From NCBI GenBank assembly GCA_019638115.1, contig JAHBUK010000001.1, positions 124,001 to 188,000 on the forward strand: a stretch of DNA of 64,000 nt, written 5' to 3'. Shown here piece by piece: positions 1 through 9,640 of the stretch. The notes below the pieces were generated by a model, which was given only the letters and a program-made list of their open reading frames with translations, was not told the origin of the DNA and searched no databases. Both the position numbers and the translations under genes were made by a program. The stretch is from Flavobacteriales bacterium (lineage in GTDB: Bacteria; Bacteroidota; Bacteroidia; Flavobacteriales_F; PHOS-HE28). Numbering within the stretch: the first letter of the stretch is position 1; each line of letters opens with the position of its first letter.

Positions 1-3000
1 CCCCACCACCAAGGTTATGGTGTACTGCCCCCATGTGCTGTACGTATGGGAACCAGGCAACTGGGAAGTGCTGGTCGTGCCATCACCATAGTTCCATTGG
101 TACCACCATGCACCGGGGCCGCTGTTGTTCGTGATGTTCACCGTACTGTTCGGGAACTGCTGCTGGAAAGGTGTTGCTTGGAACGCAGCCGATGGTACCG
201 GATACACGTACACGTTCTGGGTGGCGACAGACGTACAACCATACGGCGAAGTCGCAGTGAGCGTGATGGTGTACACCTGATCCCCATTGGTGGTGTTCAC
301 ATAGGTGTAGGTTGGCTCATCCCCTACCAGGATATTGCCATCGCCCATGGTCCACAGGTAGCTGCTGGCGCCAATGCTCTGGTTGCTGATGCTCACCGGC
401 AATGGCGAACATGCCAGGGTATCCAGTGTGAAAGCGGCCAGTACCTGTGGATACACCTCGATGGTACGTTCCGTGGTATCGGTGCAACCGTGCTGTGAGA
501 TGGCCACCAATTGCGCGCTGAAGGTGACGGGATCAGGCGCTGAGCTTACGTAGCTGTGCGTGGTATTGCCCGGTGCGGCCAGCAGGCTCTGTCCATCCCC
601 GAAGGACCAGGCCAGTTGCGTGGCACCGATCGAAAGGTCCTGGAAGTTGACCTGCAACGGCTGGCAACCTGCTTGCGTGTTGGTGAGGAACTGAGCCAAT
701 GGCTGTGGGTGTACCAGGATCGGGGCGCGAGCAGTGTCCGTACAACCATATGCATTGCTCGCCACCAGCATGGCTTGGTAGGCTACATCGTTCAGGCCTT
801 GTGCTTGGTAAGCATGAGCTGGGGATGCCTGTGAGCTGAATTGACCATCCCCGAAGAACCACTGGTATCCATTGGCACCGGTGGAGGTATTGATGAACGA
901 GGCCAGCAAGGGGGAACATATCGTGTCCGGTGCCACGAACGCAGCGGTAACCGCTGGATGTACCTGAACTTGGGCTTGGGAAACACTGGTACAACCATGC
1001 ACCGATGTGGCAGTAAGACTGATGGGGAATGTGCTGGTAGCCGGCCCTGCGAAATTGTACCACGTGTGTTCGTGTACTGCGCCTGCATTGCTGGCACTTT
1101 GGCCATCGCCATAGTTCCACGTACTCTGCACAGCGCCCGTGCTCAGGTCGCTCAACTGCACCGTGAGCGGATGACAGCCTTCCGTTCCCGAAAGTGCGAT
1201 CTGTGCCGTGGGCAAGGGGAAAACGGTGACGGAGGCCGTGGCGCTACCGGAACAACCGAAGGCATTGGTGGCCACCAAACTGATGGGATACACCGCTGCA
1301 TCGGCGTCGTTGTTCACGAAGATGTGCGTTGGTGATGGCCCCGTACCGGTGGTACCATCGCCGAAATCCCATTGGTAAAGCACTGCGCCGATCACTGACG
1401 GCAAGGTGACCGTGAGCGGGCTGCAACCACTGTCCGGCTCGGCCACGAAGCTGAAATTGGGAAGCGGATAGACCGTTACCTGTGCGCTTACCGTGGATGT
1501 ACAACCAGCGGATGACGTGGCGGTAAGCGTGACGGTGTTCACCTGCAGCGAGTACGTGTTGTTCACATACACGTGCTGCGGTTGTGCCGCGGTGGAAGTG
1601 TTCCCATCCCCGAAGTCCCAGAAATAGCTGGTGGCACCCGTGCTGGTGTTGTTGAAGGCCACATCGAGCGGAGCGCAACCGGGCATCCCATTGTGCGTGA
1701 ATGCGGCCTGCACACCCGGGGCCACCGTAATGGTACTGGTGGTGATGTTACTGCAACCAAAGGGCGTGGAGGCGGTGAGCGTAACCGTGTACACCACATC
1801 GCTGGTGCCCGGATTGATGTAGGTGTGCGTAGGCGCCTCCTCCGTGGTGGACATGCCATCCCCGAATTCCCACAGGTAGTTGGTAGCACCTGTGCTTGCG
1901 TTCCCGAAGAACACGTTCATGGGCGAACAGCCCAATGTGGGCGTAGGCTCCATTACTGCTGTAGGTTGCGCCTGCACACTGATCCACTGCGTGCCGGTGT
2001 TGCCACAATATGGCGTGGTAACGGTAAGCGTAACCACATAGGTTCCAGCAGTGGCGTACTGGTGTCCGGGGCTCTCATCACTGGAAGTGTTCCCGTCGCC
2101 AAGATCCCATTCCCACTGAATGGCTTCATTGCCTGGCGCAGTTGTGATCACCGGAGTGAATTGTGCCGTTTGCCCGATGCACAGGTTCTGCACCTGGATC
2201 CCAACACCCGGTGGATCGAACACGTTGACCACCTGCGTGGCCACGCTGCTGCAGCCCTGGCCATTGGTAACGGTGAGGCTGATGGTATAGCTGCCCGCCG
2301 TGGTGTAATCGTGTGGTGGCGGATCGGCGAGCGTGCTGGTGGTTCCATCCCCGAAATTCCAGAGGTAGCTCTGACCGGGCGTGCTCGTGTTCGTGAAGGC
2401 GACCGTCAACGCATAACAGGCCGCATCGTTGTCCACATCGAACGCCGCTGTAGGACTGGGCAGCACGGTGATCACCACACTGGCCGTATCTGCGCAACCC
2501 GCTGTTGCCCCTTGTATGCTGGCCGTATAGCTTACCGTATAGGTGCCCGGGGTGTTGTAGGTGAACGACTGGTTACCGGCGCCGGTCCATTGGAAACCGT
2601 TCCCGGTCCCGAAATTCCATTGGAAGTAATTGGCACCACCATCGGTGGTCTGGATGAAATTCACGGTTTCACCGGCACAGATCGTCGTAGGCGCTGCGGT
2701 AAGTGTTACCGATGGAGGCGGCACGATGGTGATCTGGATGAAGGCCGTGTCGATGCCGCAGTAATTGCTGTCGAGCATCATCACCTCATAAGTACCGATG
2801 CCAGGGTACGCAATGGTGCGCGGGAAGGTGGGCGGCCAGGGGGTCCAGTCGATGATGGAATCCTGTCCGGTACCCCAGTAATCGCCGAAATTCCAGTACT
2901 CATAGCGCTGGAAGATGTTGCCCTGCATCAGGCAATTCCGGTTGGTGGTGTTCAGGTAGGTCACCTGGTTGTCCGGCCAGCATAGCAAGGTGGCGCTCGG

Positions 3001-3666
3001 GGTGATGGCCGCATCATCGATATCCCAGATGCGGATGGGATTGAAGGTGGCCAGGCTGGCTCCTCCCTGCAACGTGTTGCACGTGTTCTGTGCTGTGAGG
3101 CTCACCGTGGTCTCGCAATCCACCGTACCCTGCTGGTAGGTGTGCGAAATGGTCTGGCCCAGGTTGGTATGGTCGAAGGTGAGGTTGGGCGATCCGTCGC
3201 CGAAGTTCCAAACGAAGACCGTGTTGGGCGAAACGTTGGTACTGCTGTTGATGAACTCCACCGCATGCGGGGCGCACACCTGGGTGAGGCCGCCAACCGG
3301 TATCTGGATGGAAGCACTGGTGCTCTGTTCCATGGTGAGCGTACCGACCGTGGTGCACCCAGTGGCCACCACGGTGAACGTGATGGTGTATGTACCCACC
3401 GTTGCGGGGTAAACATGGCTTACGGTCTGCGGAGGCGCAATGGAAGCCCCTACATGGTCCGGCGTACCATCCCCCCAATTGATGGTGAAGGGACCCACGG
3501 TTTGTGGCGTGGCGATGAGCAGCGTGAAGTTGGTGCCCGAGCAACTATACCACTGAGGGTTGTTCGATGGAACACCGTAGTAGTCGTACAGCTGTGGGCA
3601 CTGTGCCTGGGCGAACCTGCCCAGCAACAGCAGCACAACAACGGCTATGAAAGAGCGTGAACGCAC
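1..3666 (-). CDS. Giant secreted PKD-repeat protein, 3' end outside window
   Basis: The frame is open from a GTG at 3666 to base 1, giving 1222 codons with the C-terminus outside the window. An in-frame TAA lies seven codons upstream of the GTG and no other start is nearby, so the GTG start is well supported. It begins MRSRSFIAVVVLLLLGRFAQA, a Sec signal peptide. After it come about 14 PKD-like Ig folds spaced roughly 250 bp apart, each marked by a W-x-F/Y-G-D-G type core, for example near 87, 345, 598, 847, 1110, 1350, 1608, 1858, 2095, 2348, 3195 and 3470, with degenerate copies near 2612 and 2890. Such proteins in Bacteroidota are usually exported by T9SS and act as adhesins or gliding-surface proteins. 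A CHU_C domain is expected at the missing end but cannot be seen. It is transcribed divergently from the flavoprotein gene at 3805. Confidence 0.9.
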   Translation of the reverse strand, partial: MRSRSFIAVVVLLLLGRFAQAQCPQLYDYYGVPSNNPQWYSCSGTNFTLLIATPQTVGPFTINWGDGTPDHVGASIAPPQTVSHVYPATVGTYTITFTVVATGCTTVGTLTMEQSTSASIQIPVGGLTQVCAPHAVEFINSSTNVSPNTVFVWNFGDGSPNLTFDHTNLGQTISHTYQQGTVDCETTVSLTAQNTCNTLQGGASLATFNPIRIWDIDDAAITPSATLLCWPDNQVTYLNTTNRNCLMQGNIFQRYEYWNFGDYWGTGQDSIIDWTPWPPTFPRTIAYPGIGTYEVMMLDSNYCGIDTAFIQITIVPPPSVTLTAAPTTICAGETVNFIQTTDGGANYFQWNFGTGNGFQWTGAGNQSFTYNTPGTYTVSYTASIQGATAGCADTASVVITVLPSPTAAFDVDNDAACYALTVAFTNTSTPGQSYLWNFGDGTTSTLADPPPHDYTTAGSYTISLTVTNGQGCSSVATQVVNVFDPPGVGIQVQNLCIGQTAQFTPVITTAPGNEAIQWEWDLGDGNTSSDESPGHQYATAGTYVVTLTVTTPYCGNTGTQWISVQAQPTAVMEPTPTLGCSPMNVFFGNASTGATNYLWEFGDGMSTTEEAPTHTYINPGTSDVVYTVTLTASTPFGCSNITTSTITVAPGVQAAFTHNGMPGCAPLDVAFNNTSTGATSYFWDFGDGNTSTAAQPQHVYVNNTYSLQVNTVTLTATSSAGCTSTVSAQVTVYPLPNFSFVAEPDSGCSPLTVTLPSVIGAVLYQWDFGDGTTGTGPSPTHIFVNNDADAAVYPISLVATNAFGCSGSATASVTVFPLPTAQIALSGTEGCHPLTVQLSDLSTGAVQSTWNYGDGQSASNAGAVHEHTWYNFAGPATSTFPISLTATSVHGCTSVSQAQVQVHPAVTAAFVAPDTICSPLLASFINTSTGANGYQWFFGDGQFSSQASPAHAYQAQGLNDVAYQAMLVASNAYGCTDTARAPILVHPQPLAQFLTNTQAGCQPLQVNFQDLSIGATQLAWSFGDGQSLLAAPGNTTHSYVSSAPDPVTFSAQLVAISQHGCTDTTERTIEVYPQVLAAFTLDTLACSPLPVSISNQSIGASSYLWTMGDGNILVGDEPTYTYVNTTNGDQVYTITLTATSPYGCTSVATQNVYVYPVPSAAFQATPFQQQFPNSTVNITNNSGPGAWWYQWNYGDGTTSTSQLPGSHTYSTWGQYTITLVVG

Positions 3667-3804
3667 GTGCGGATCGAGGGCTTAAGTGCGCATCTGTACG
3701 CAGTTCCATCCACAAAGGATACCTCGCCCCCGCACAACCCCTTGCCACCATTCCCGTATGAACGCCCGCCGGTACCCTTGACGATGGTCCGGCACCTACG
3801 GAAC

Positions 3805-5301
3805 ATGGAACGATACGACCTCTGTGTGATCGGCGGCGGCCCTGCTGGATACGCGGCCGCCATGCGCGCACTGGACCACAACAAACGAGTGCTATTGGTG
3901 GAGCGCGACCGCATCGGCGGAACGGGCATCTACAACGGGGCCCTGGCCTCCAAAACGCTTTGGGAGATCGCCCAACGGGTATCGAGCACCAACGAGTTGA
4001 TGCGCGAACGCGGTCGTGAGCCCTTCCGCTTGAGCTGGGAGGAGGTGCAACGCACCCTGCATGAGGCGGTGTTCGAGCGTAAATACCTGCACACCTGCCA
4101 CCTGCAAATGCTCGCATCACAGAACGATGGCCCACTGAAGGGCTTGTTCCGCCACGAGCGCGGCCATGCCAGCATGAGCGGTGAACACACCGTACTCATA
4201 CAACGCAATGGATTCCGTGAGGAGGTCCATGCCGAACACATCATCGTGGCCACGGGAAGCCGCCCAAGACAAGTGGCAGGCATCCCGGTGGATGAAAAGC
4301 ACATCCTCACCAGCGATGGCGTATTCAACCTGGATGAGCAGCCGCGCAGCATCGTCATCATCGGGGCAGGGGTGATCGGTTGCGAGTTCGCCACCATCTT
4401 CACCAACCTCGGCGGCACGCGGGTCCATCTCATCGACCGCGCTGAGCGCATCCTCCCCTTCGAGGACGCCGATGTTTCCGAACTGATCGCGCGCAACCTG
4501 GAACGGAAGGGGGTGGTGATCCACCGACAGGCCAAACTGGAGAAGATCCATGTGGTGGATGGGCAGGTGGAATACCTCCTCTCCTACCCCGATGGGCGCA
4601 CGGAGACCGTGCAGGTGGAGAAAGCCCTGCTTTCCGTGGGGCGTGTGCCGAACATCGAGGAGTTGGGATTGGACAAGGCAGGCGTACTGCTCGATCCCGC
4701 AAGCCAGGCACCACGCATCACCGGGACCAGCACCAGCGCACCGCACATCCACGTGGTGGGCGATGCCACCGGCAGCAACATGCTGGTGAACCTCGGTGAG
4801 ATGCAGGGACGCCACGTGGTGTCGTCGATCTGGGGAAGCGGGCAGGGCGCGCTGCAGTACGACAACGTGAGCACCATCATGTTCCTGGACCCTGAAGTTG
4901 CCGGCGTTGGGCTCAATGAGCAGAGCTGCCGCAAGCAAGGCATCCCGTACCGCGTTGCACGCATCGACTACTCCTGCATTGCACGGGCCATTGCCATGCG
5001 CAGGACGAAGGGCTTCTTCAAGCTGCTGGTAACCAACGACGATGAGATGCGTGTGCTTGGCATGCGCGCCGTGGGTGAACACGCTTCCTCCGCCATACAG
5101 GCCGTGGCGCTCATGATCCAGCTCGGCACACCGATCAATGAGCTGGCCTGCCTGGTGCATCCGCATCCCAGCATCACCGAGGGGGTGCAGGAATGTGCAC
5201 GCATGCTGCTGGGCCGCTCCATCTTCAAGCCGAGCGTGTTCGCAGACCGCATGCAGTGCTATACCTGGACCCCGGAACTGGCCGACCTCGTCGCTGCCTG
5301 A
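3805..5301 (+). CDS. FAD/NAD(P)-dependent oxidoreductase, lipoamide dehydrogenase/SthA-like, without redox cysteines
   Basis: A 498-residue flavoprotein of the pyridine nucleotide-disulfide oxidoreductase family. The FAD-binding dinucleotide fold is at the N-terminus (VIGGGPAGYAAA, residues 8-19). A second, NAD(P)-binding GxGxxG motif is mid-protein (IIGAGVIGCEFA). The dimerisation domain ends with the His-Glu dyad of the family (HPHPSITE, about His454 and Glu459). The motif that normally carries the active-site disulfide reads GGTGIYNGALASK at residues 38-50, so both cysteine positions are replaced by Gly41 and Ala46. A classical dihydrolipoamide dehydrogenase reaction is therefore unlikely. 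Soluble transhydrogenase (SthA) also departs from the CxxxxC pattern, so a transhydrogenase or diaphorase role is possible but unproven. The start was placed at MERYDL, directly before the FAD motif; an in-frame ATG at 3784 is an alternative. Confidence 0.85.
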   Translation: MERYDLCVIGGGPAGYAAAMRALDHNKRVLLVERDRIGGTGIYNGALASKTLWEIAQRVSSTNELMRERGREPFRLSWEEVQRTLHEAVFERKYLHTCHLQMLASQNDGPLKGLFRHERGHASMSGEHTVLIQRNGFREEVHAEHIIVATGSRPRQVAGIPVDEKHILTSDGVFNLDEQPRSIVIIGAGVIGCEFATIFTNLGGTRVHLIDRAERILPFEDADVSELIARNLERKGVVIHRQAKLEKIHVVDGQVEYLLSYPDGRTETVQVEKALLSVGRVPNIEELGLDKAGVLLDPASQAPRITGTSTSAPHIHVVGDATGSNMLVNLGEMQGRHVVSSIWGSGQGALQYDNVSTIMFLDPEVAGVGLNEQSCRKQGIPYRVARIDYSCIARAIAMRRTKGFFKLLVTNDDEMRVLGMRAVGEHASSAIQAVALMIQLGTPINELACLVHPHPSITEGVQECARMLLGRSIFKPSVFADRMQCYTWTPELADLVAA

Positions 5302-5502
5302 TCGCGCCCACACCCGTTCGTGAAGCCGGGCTTACCTTGCGCCGCCTTCCCAGAACCCCTGTAGCACCAGCCAGCTCGGGCCAGGTGTTGGAGGAAGGGA
5401 TCACGTGCAAATGATCAGTCCTCGCATCCATGCGGCCGGTCGCCGAACAATGCCCCTGAAGCCGCGTTCCGGGGAACGGTCCCTTCCTTCGCGGCAAGCA
5501 TC

Positions 5503-6393
5503 ATGAAACATTGGATCGGCGCGTTCCGCCTGCGCACGCTTCCACTGGCGGTGAGCAGCATCCTGGTGGGCAGTGGCCTGGCCGCATACTACGGTAACGT
5601 GCACTGGAGCGTGCTCGTTCCGGCCTTGATCACCGCCATTCTCCTGCAGGTGCTCAGCAACCTCGCCAATGACCTCGGCGACCACCTGCACGGCACCGAC
5701 AACGAACACCGGCAGGGACCACAGCGCAGTGTGCAAAGCGGTGCCATTTCACCGGCGGCCATGCGCCGTGCCATGGTGATCTGCGGCCTGCTCGCCTTCG
5801 CCAGTGGGATCGCCTTGGTCGTGCACGCCCTGGGTAGCAGCCTCGGCACACTGCTTTTCATCGCGCTTGGCCTGCTGGCCATAGCAGCCGCCGTGAAATA
5901 CACCTACGGCCGTTCACCTTACGGATATGCGGGACTGGGTGATATCAGCGTCTTCCTCTTCTTCGGTCTGGTGGGTGTGCTCGGCACCTTCTACCTGCAC
6001 ACCGGTACCTTCCATCCCATGCTGCTCTTCCCTGCCACATCCTTCGGCCTGCTGAGCGCCGGTGTGCTCAACGTGAACAACATGCGCGATATCCGCAACG
6101 ACAAGGCGAGTGGCAAGATCACACTGGCCGTACGTCTGGGGCTGGACCGTGCCAAGGGATACCACGGTCTGCTGATCGTGGGTGGCTTGCTCGGGCTCAT
6201 CGTGTTCACCGCAGTGGAGTTCCGCGCCATGCCGCAGTGGGCCTTCCTGATCACCACTCCAGCCTTGGCCGCACACCTCCGCACCGTGCTCGCCACACAC
6301 GACCCGGCCGCTTTGGACCCGCAGCTGAAAAAACTTGCACTCGGTACCTTCGCCACGGCCGTGGTGTTCTCCATGGGCCTTTGGATGGTGTAA
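5503..6393 (+). CDS. menA: 1,4-dihydroxy-2-naphthoate polyprenyltransferase
   Basis: A 296-residue UbiA-superfamily integral membrane prenyltransferase. It attaches the polyprenyl chain to 1,4-dihydroxy-2-naphthoate, giving demethylmenaquinone, in the inner membrane. The first aspartate-rich motif is visible as NDLGDHLHGTDN at residues 56-66, followed by the Q-R-S-V-x-S-G stretch typical of MenA. A second conserved region (NNMRDIRNDKASGK) sits near residue 195, and hydrophobic segments fill the rest. The stop overlaps the next start as TAATG at 6391-6395, so translation is probably coupled to menC. The identity is supported by menC and menE directly downstream. Confidence 0.95.
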   Translation: MKHWIGAFRLRTLPLAVSSILVGSGLAAYYGNVHWSVLVPALITAILLQVLSNLANDLGDHLHGTDNEHRQGPQRSVQSGAISPAAMRRAMVICGLLAFASGIALVVHALGSSLGTLLFIALGLLAIAAAVKYTYGRSPYGYAGLGDISVFLFFGLVGVLGTFYLHTGTFHPMLLFPATSFGLLSAGVLNVNNMRDIRNDKASGKITLAVRLGLDRAKGYHGLLIVGGLLGLIVFTAVEFRAMPQWAFLITTPALAAHLRTVLATHDPAALDPQLKKLALGTFATAVVFSMGLWMV

Positions 6394-7448
6394 TGCGCCA
6401 AGCACGCTGGATCGAACACACGCTCCACCCGCACTTCGAGCTGGGTACGAGCAAGGGCACCATAACGGACCGCACCGTGTGGTACCTGATCGCTTGGGAT
6501 GATGAACGCCCGGAAGTGAAGGGCATCGGCGAAGCGGCCCTCTTCCCAGGTCACAGCAAGGAGTTTCCTGCGGATGTGCGCTTGAAGCTGCTTGAGCTTT
6601 GTGCCCATACCGAGGACTGGGAGCAACGCCTGGAGCGGGACCTTGCACACGTGCCCAGTGTGCGCTTCGCCGTGGAACAGTGCCTGAGGGACCTGGCCGC
6701 CGGTGGCACCAAGGTGCTTTTCCCATCGGGCTTCACACTCGGTCGTGAAGCCATACCCATCAACGGACTGGTCTGGATGGGCGACAAAACCACCATGGCA
6801 CAACGCATCCGCGAGCAGATCGAGCAGGGCTGCACCACGGTGAAGATGAAGATCGGCGCGATCGGGATCGACGATGAACTGGACCTGCTCCGCGACGTGC
6901 GCCGGCGATACACGGCCGATGTGCTCACCTTGCGGGTGGATGCCAACGGTGCGTTCAGTGCCGCCGAAGCCCCGAAGGTGCTGGACCGCCTGGCCGAACT
7001 GCAGGTGCATAGCATTGAGCAACCCGTGGCACCCGGGCTCTACGAAGTGATGGCGGACCTCTGCGCCAACACGCCGGTGCCCATCGCCTTGGATGAGGAC
7101 CTCATCGGACTGAACCAATCCGACCTGAAGGATGACCTGCTGGACCACATCAAGCCGCAGTACATCGTGATAAAACCCAGCCTGGTAGGCGGTTTCCAAG
7201 CCACGCAGGAGTGGATCGACAAAGCTGCCCAGCGTGGCATCGGCTGGTGGATCACCTCCGCCTTGGAAAGCAGTATCGGGCTCAACGCGATCGCCCAGTT
7301 CACCGCCTCGCTCGGTGTCACCATGCCGCAGGGATTGGGCACCGGCAAGGTGTACCGCAACAACCTGCCGTCGCCACTGATGGCGGAAGGTGGTTTTCTC
7401 CGCTACCGCCCCGAAGTGGCGTGGGACCTCAGCACCATCGCCCCCTGA
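6393..7448 (+). CDS. menC: o-succinylbenzoate synthase (enolase superfamily)
   Basis: A 351-residue enolase-superfamily protein that dehydrates SHCHC to o-succinylbenzoate in menaquinone synthesis. The second Lys of the KMK motif (TTVKMKIG), the metal ligands in VDANG, SIEQP and ALDED, and the terminal-half lysine in VIKPS follow the family order. The family also contains dipeptide epimerases, but the position between menA and menE makes MenC the better call. The start at 6393 overlaps the menA stop by one base; earlier in-frame starts would lie inside menA. Confidence 0.93.
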   Translation: MRQARWIEHTLHPHFELGTSKGTITDRTVWYLIAWDDERPEVKGIGEAALFPGHSKEFPADVRLKLLELCAHTEDWEQRLERDLAHVPSVRFAVEQCLRDLAAGGTKVLFPSGFTLGREAIPINGLVWMGDKTTMAQRIREQIEQGCTTVKMKIGAIGIDDELDLLRDVRRRYTADVLTLRVDANGAFSAAEAPKVLDRLAELQVHSIEQPVAPGLYEVMADLCANTPVPIALDEDLIGLNQSDLKDDLLDHIKPQYIVIKPSLVGGFQATQEWIDKAAQRGIGWWITSALESSIGLNAIAQFTASLGVTMPQGLGTGKVYRNNLPSPLMAEGGFLRYRPEVAWDLSTIAP

Positions 7449-7459
7449 CCACGCCGGTC

Positions 7460-8569
7460 ATGAGCCAGTCCGACATGCCTGCGAACAACGCTGCCTTCCT
7501 GCACCTCACCATGGATGGCCAGCGCATGGATACCGCACAGGCGATCGCCCACTTCAAGGACTTGGCCTCCGAAGCGCCTTGGTGCCGACCTGTGGTGGAT
7601 ACCCTGCGCGACCTGAGCGATGAAGGGATGTGGGCCAGCACCAGCGGCACCACCGGCCCGCCCAAACGCTTCCGGCTACCACACGAAGACCTGATCAGCA
7701 GTGCAGAACTTACCGGCAAGACTTTCGGTTTGAAAGCTGGTGACCGGGCACTGCTCGCGTTGCCGTGCGACTTCATTGCGGGCAAGTTGATGCTGGTGCG
7801 CGCTTTTGTGTTGGGCCTCGACCTGCATTGCATCGATCCGCGCGGCAGCGTGCTGCAGAACCTTCGAACGAACGACCGCTTCCGCTTCGCTGCCTTGGTA
7901 CCCCTGCAATTGCACCGCATGTTGCTGGAGGACCGCAACCGCGTGGAACAGCAGTTCGAGACCATCCTGCTGGGCGGAGGGCCGGTGAGCAATGCCCTGA
8001 TCCAGGAACTGAAGGACTTGAAGGTGGATGTGTACCAGAGCTACGGCAGCACCGAGACCGTCACCCACGTGGCGCTGCGCCGCTTGAACGGACCGGTGCC
8101 CACGGAGCCTTTCACCGCGATCGGCGATGTGCATTTCGGTCGCGATCCGCGGGGCTGCCTGGTGGTTTACACGCCGCACCTGAGCGTGCCACAGCACGTC
8201 ACCAACGATCTGGCCGAATTGGAAAGTGATGTGCGTTTCCGATGGTTGGGCCGCTTCGACAACGTGATCCTGAGCGGTGGCAAGAAGATCTTCCCGGAAC
8301 AACTGGAGGCGCGCACACAGGGCCTCATCCCCCATCCGCATTACTTCACCGGTGTGCATGATGATGTGCTCGGACAGGCCGTGATGCTGGTGCTGGAGAC
8401 CGAACTGCCACAGAGCGAGGTGATGCCCCAGGTGATGGAACAGCTGATGGGCACCCTGCACCCACACGAATGGCCACGCCGGGTGCAGACCTTGGCGCGT
8501 TTGGAACGCACCAGCGGGGGCAAGGTCATCCGTCGCACGGAGGAAGCTCCCGGTACGTCACAAGCTTAG
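7460..8569 (+). CDS. menE: o-succinylbenzoate-CoA ligase (AMP-binding)
   Basis: A 369-residue member of the ANL adenylating family that activates o-succinylbenzoate with CoA. The AMP-binding P-loop SGTTGPPKRF, the QSYGSTET motif and the GRFDNVILSGGKK hinge region are in order, with a short C-terminal domain ending in the region of the catalytic lysine (SGGKVIRR). It is shorter than generic acyl-CoA ligases, as is usual for Bacteroidota MenE. It follows menC by 11 bp and is the last gene of the menA-menC-menE run. Its stop overlaps the stop of the convergent sulfotransferase gene by 4 bp. The other men genes (menF, menD, menB) are not in the window. Confidence 0.92.
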   Translation: MSQSDMPANNAAFLHLTMDGQRMDTAQAIAHFKDLASEAPWCRPVVDTLRDLSDEGMWASTSGTTGPPKRFRLPHEDLISSAELTGKTFGLKAGDRALLALPCDFIAGKLMLVRAFVLGLDLHCIDPRGSVLQNLRTNDRFRFAALVPLQLHRMLLEDRNRVEQQFETILLGGGPVSNALIQELKDLKVDVYQSYGSTETVTHVALRRLNGPVPTEPFTAIGDVHFGRDPRGCLVVYTPHLSVPQHVTNDLAELESDVRFRWLGRFDNVILSGGKKIFPEQLEARTQGLIPHPHYFTGVHDDVLGQAVMLVLETELPQSEVMPQVMEQLMGTLHPHEWPRRVQTLARLERTSGGKVIRRTEEAPGTSQA

Positions 8570-9564
8570 GTTCCGTCGGCAAAAAGCCGGTACAGGCGAT
8601 TGCGCAGGTAGGTGCGCAGGTCCTCACCCTTGGCCATGCGCCAAAAGCCCTTCATGAACAGCGGAGCATAGCCGAATCGAGGCATCAAGGCACCCAAGCT
8701 GGAACGCGCGATCAAACCCGCCTCCACGGGCAGGAGCTCTTTGCGCCAACCGCTGAGGCGGGCTGCGGAGACCCCTTTCATGGCCTGGCCGGTGGTGCTG
8801 TTCCCCGCCCATGCTTCGCCCATGCTGGTGGGCTGCAGCAGGCCATCCTCCCACGGGATATCCAGGAACAAGCAAACACGCTCCATGGTCGCCTGGGGAT
8901 CGGTCAACAGGTCCTCGTAGCGCAGCACATGCAGGTCCGGCAGGGTGCGCTCATAGAGCGCGGCATGGTGGAAGGCGAGTTCCAAGGTGCGCACGGGCTG
9001 CACCAGCGATGGGAAATGCCCTCCACGTTCAATGAACTTCCGGAAGGAGATCAGGTTCGCATGTGGATCGCGCACGATGAAGAGGAAGCGGGCCTTGGGG
9101 AACAGTCCCTTCAACCAATAGGCATGTTCGATGTTGTCCACGCTCTTCTCCAACAGGTGCCTTTCCCCCTGCGGCTCGGCCATGCCCAGGCTGCTGACCA
9201 GAGCGCGTGTATAGCTGAACAACGCCTCGCCGTTCACCGCTTCGCTCAAGTTCCGTTGAAGGTGGTCCACCAGTGCCGCCAGATCGAACCGGCCCGGCAG
9301 GAAGCTGTCGGCGCGTTCATCACCCGAGGTATCGTACTCCCGCACCACTGTTTCCATGCGCTGGATGCAGGCCTGCTTTCCGGGTTCCCCAGGCACGAGC
9401 TGCCGGCGGCGTGGATACATGGACGGCAGGCCCATGCAATACGGGAAGTGCATCTCGATCGGGGCTGCGAACAGTGCTGAATGGCCGTCCAGCAGGTTGC
9501 GCAGCAAGGAGGTGCCTGATTTGTGGGCACCCAGGATGAAGATCGGACGGTCGGAGAATTGCAT
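8566..9564 (-). CDS. Sulfotransferase family protein
   Basis: A 332-residue PAPS-dependent sulfotransferase. The 5'-phosphosulfate loop is near the N-terminus (FILGAHKSGTSLLRNLL). The 3'-phosphate-binding segment is FIVRDPHANLISFRKF in the middle, and a C-terminal helical part follows. The substrate is not readable from sequence; carbohydrate or lipid acceptors at the cell surface are plausible given the neighbouring polysaccharide genes. The start at 9564 (MQFSDRPIFIL) places the PAPS loop at the usual position; an upstream ATG at 9597 would add 11 residues. The gene is convergent with menE and overlaps its stop codon. Confidence 0.85.
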   Translation of the reverse strand: MQFSDRPIFILGAHKSGTSLLRNLLDGHSALFAAPIEMHFPYCMGLPSMYPRRRQLVPGEPGKQACIQRMETVVREYDTSGDERADSFLPGRFDLAALVDHLQRNLSEAVNGEALFSYTRALVSSLGMAEPQGERHLLEKSVDNIEHAYWLKGLFPKARFLFIVRDPHANLISFRKFIERGGHFPSLVQPVRTLELAFHHAALYERTLPDLHVLRYEDLLTDPQATMERVCLFLDIPWEDGLLQPTSMGEAWAGNSTTGQAMKGVSAARLSGWRKELLPVEAGLIARSSLGALMPRFGYAPLFMKGFWRMAKGEDLRTYLRNRLYRLFADGT

Positions 9565-9640
9565 GCGCTGACGGTCCGTCAAGTATAGCAATAGCACTGC
9601 ACGGCTCCGCTGGTGAATGCTCCCAGGAGCGATGCCCCGC

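Noticed and set aside
1573-2985. Long plus-strand open frame of 470 codons
   Set aside because: It is antisense to the PKD protein; its sequence is rich in repeated H, G, I, P and E runs from the complement of the WxFGDG repeats and resembles no protein family.
4117-5313. Minus-strand open frame of 398 codons opposite the flavoprotein gene
   Set aside because: The sense strand encodes FAD and NAD motifs; the antisense product has no recognisable domain.
5302-5502. tRNA or small RNA between the flavoprotein and menA
   Set aside because: No cloverleaf, anticodon arm or TTCGA box could be traced in the 201 bp; nothing else is supported there.
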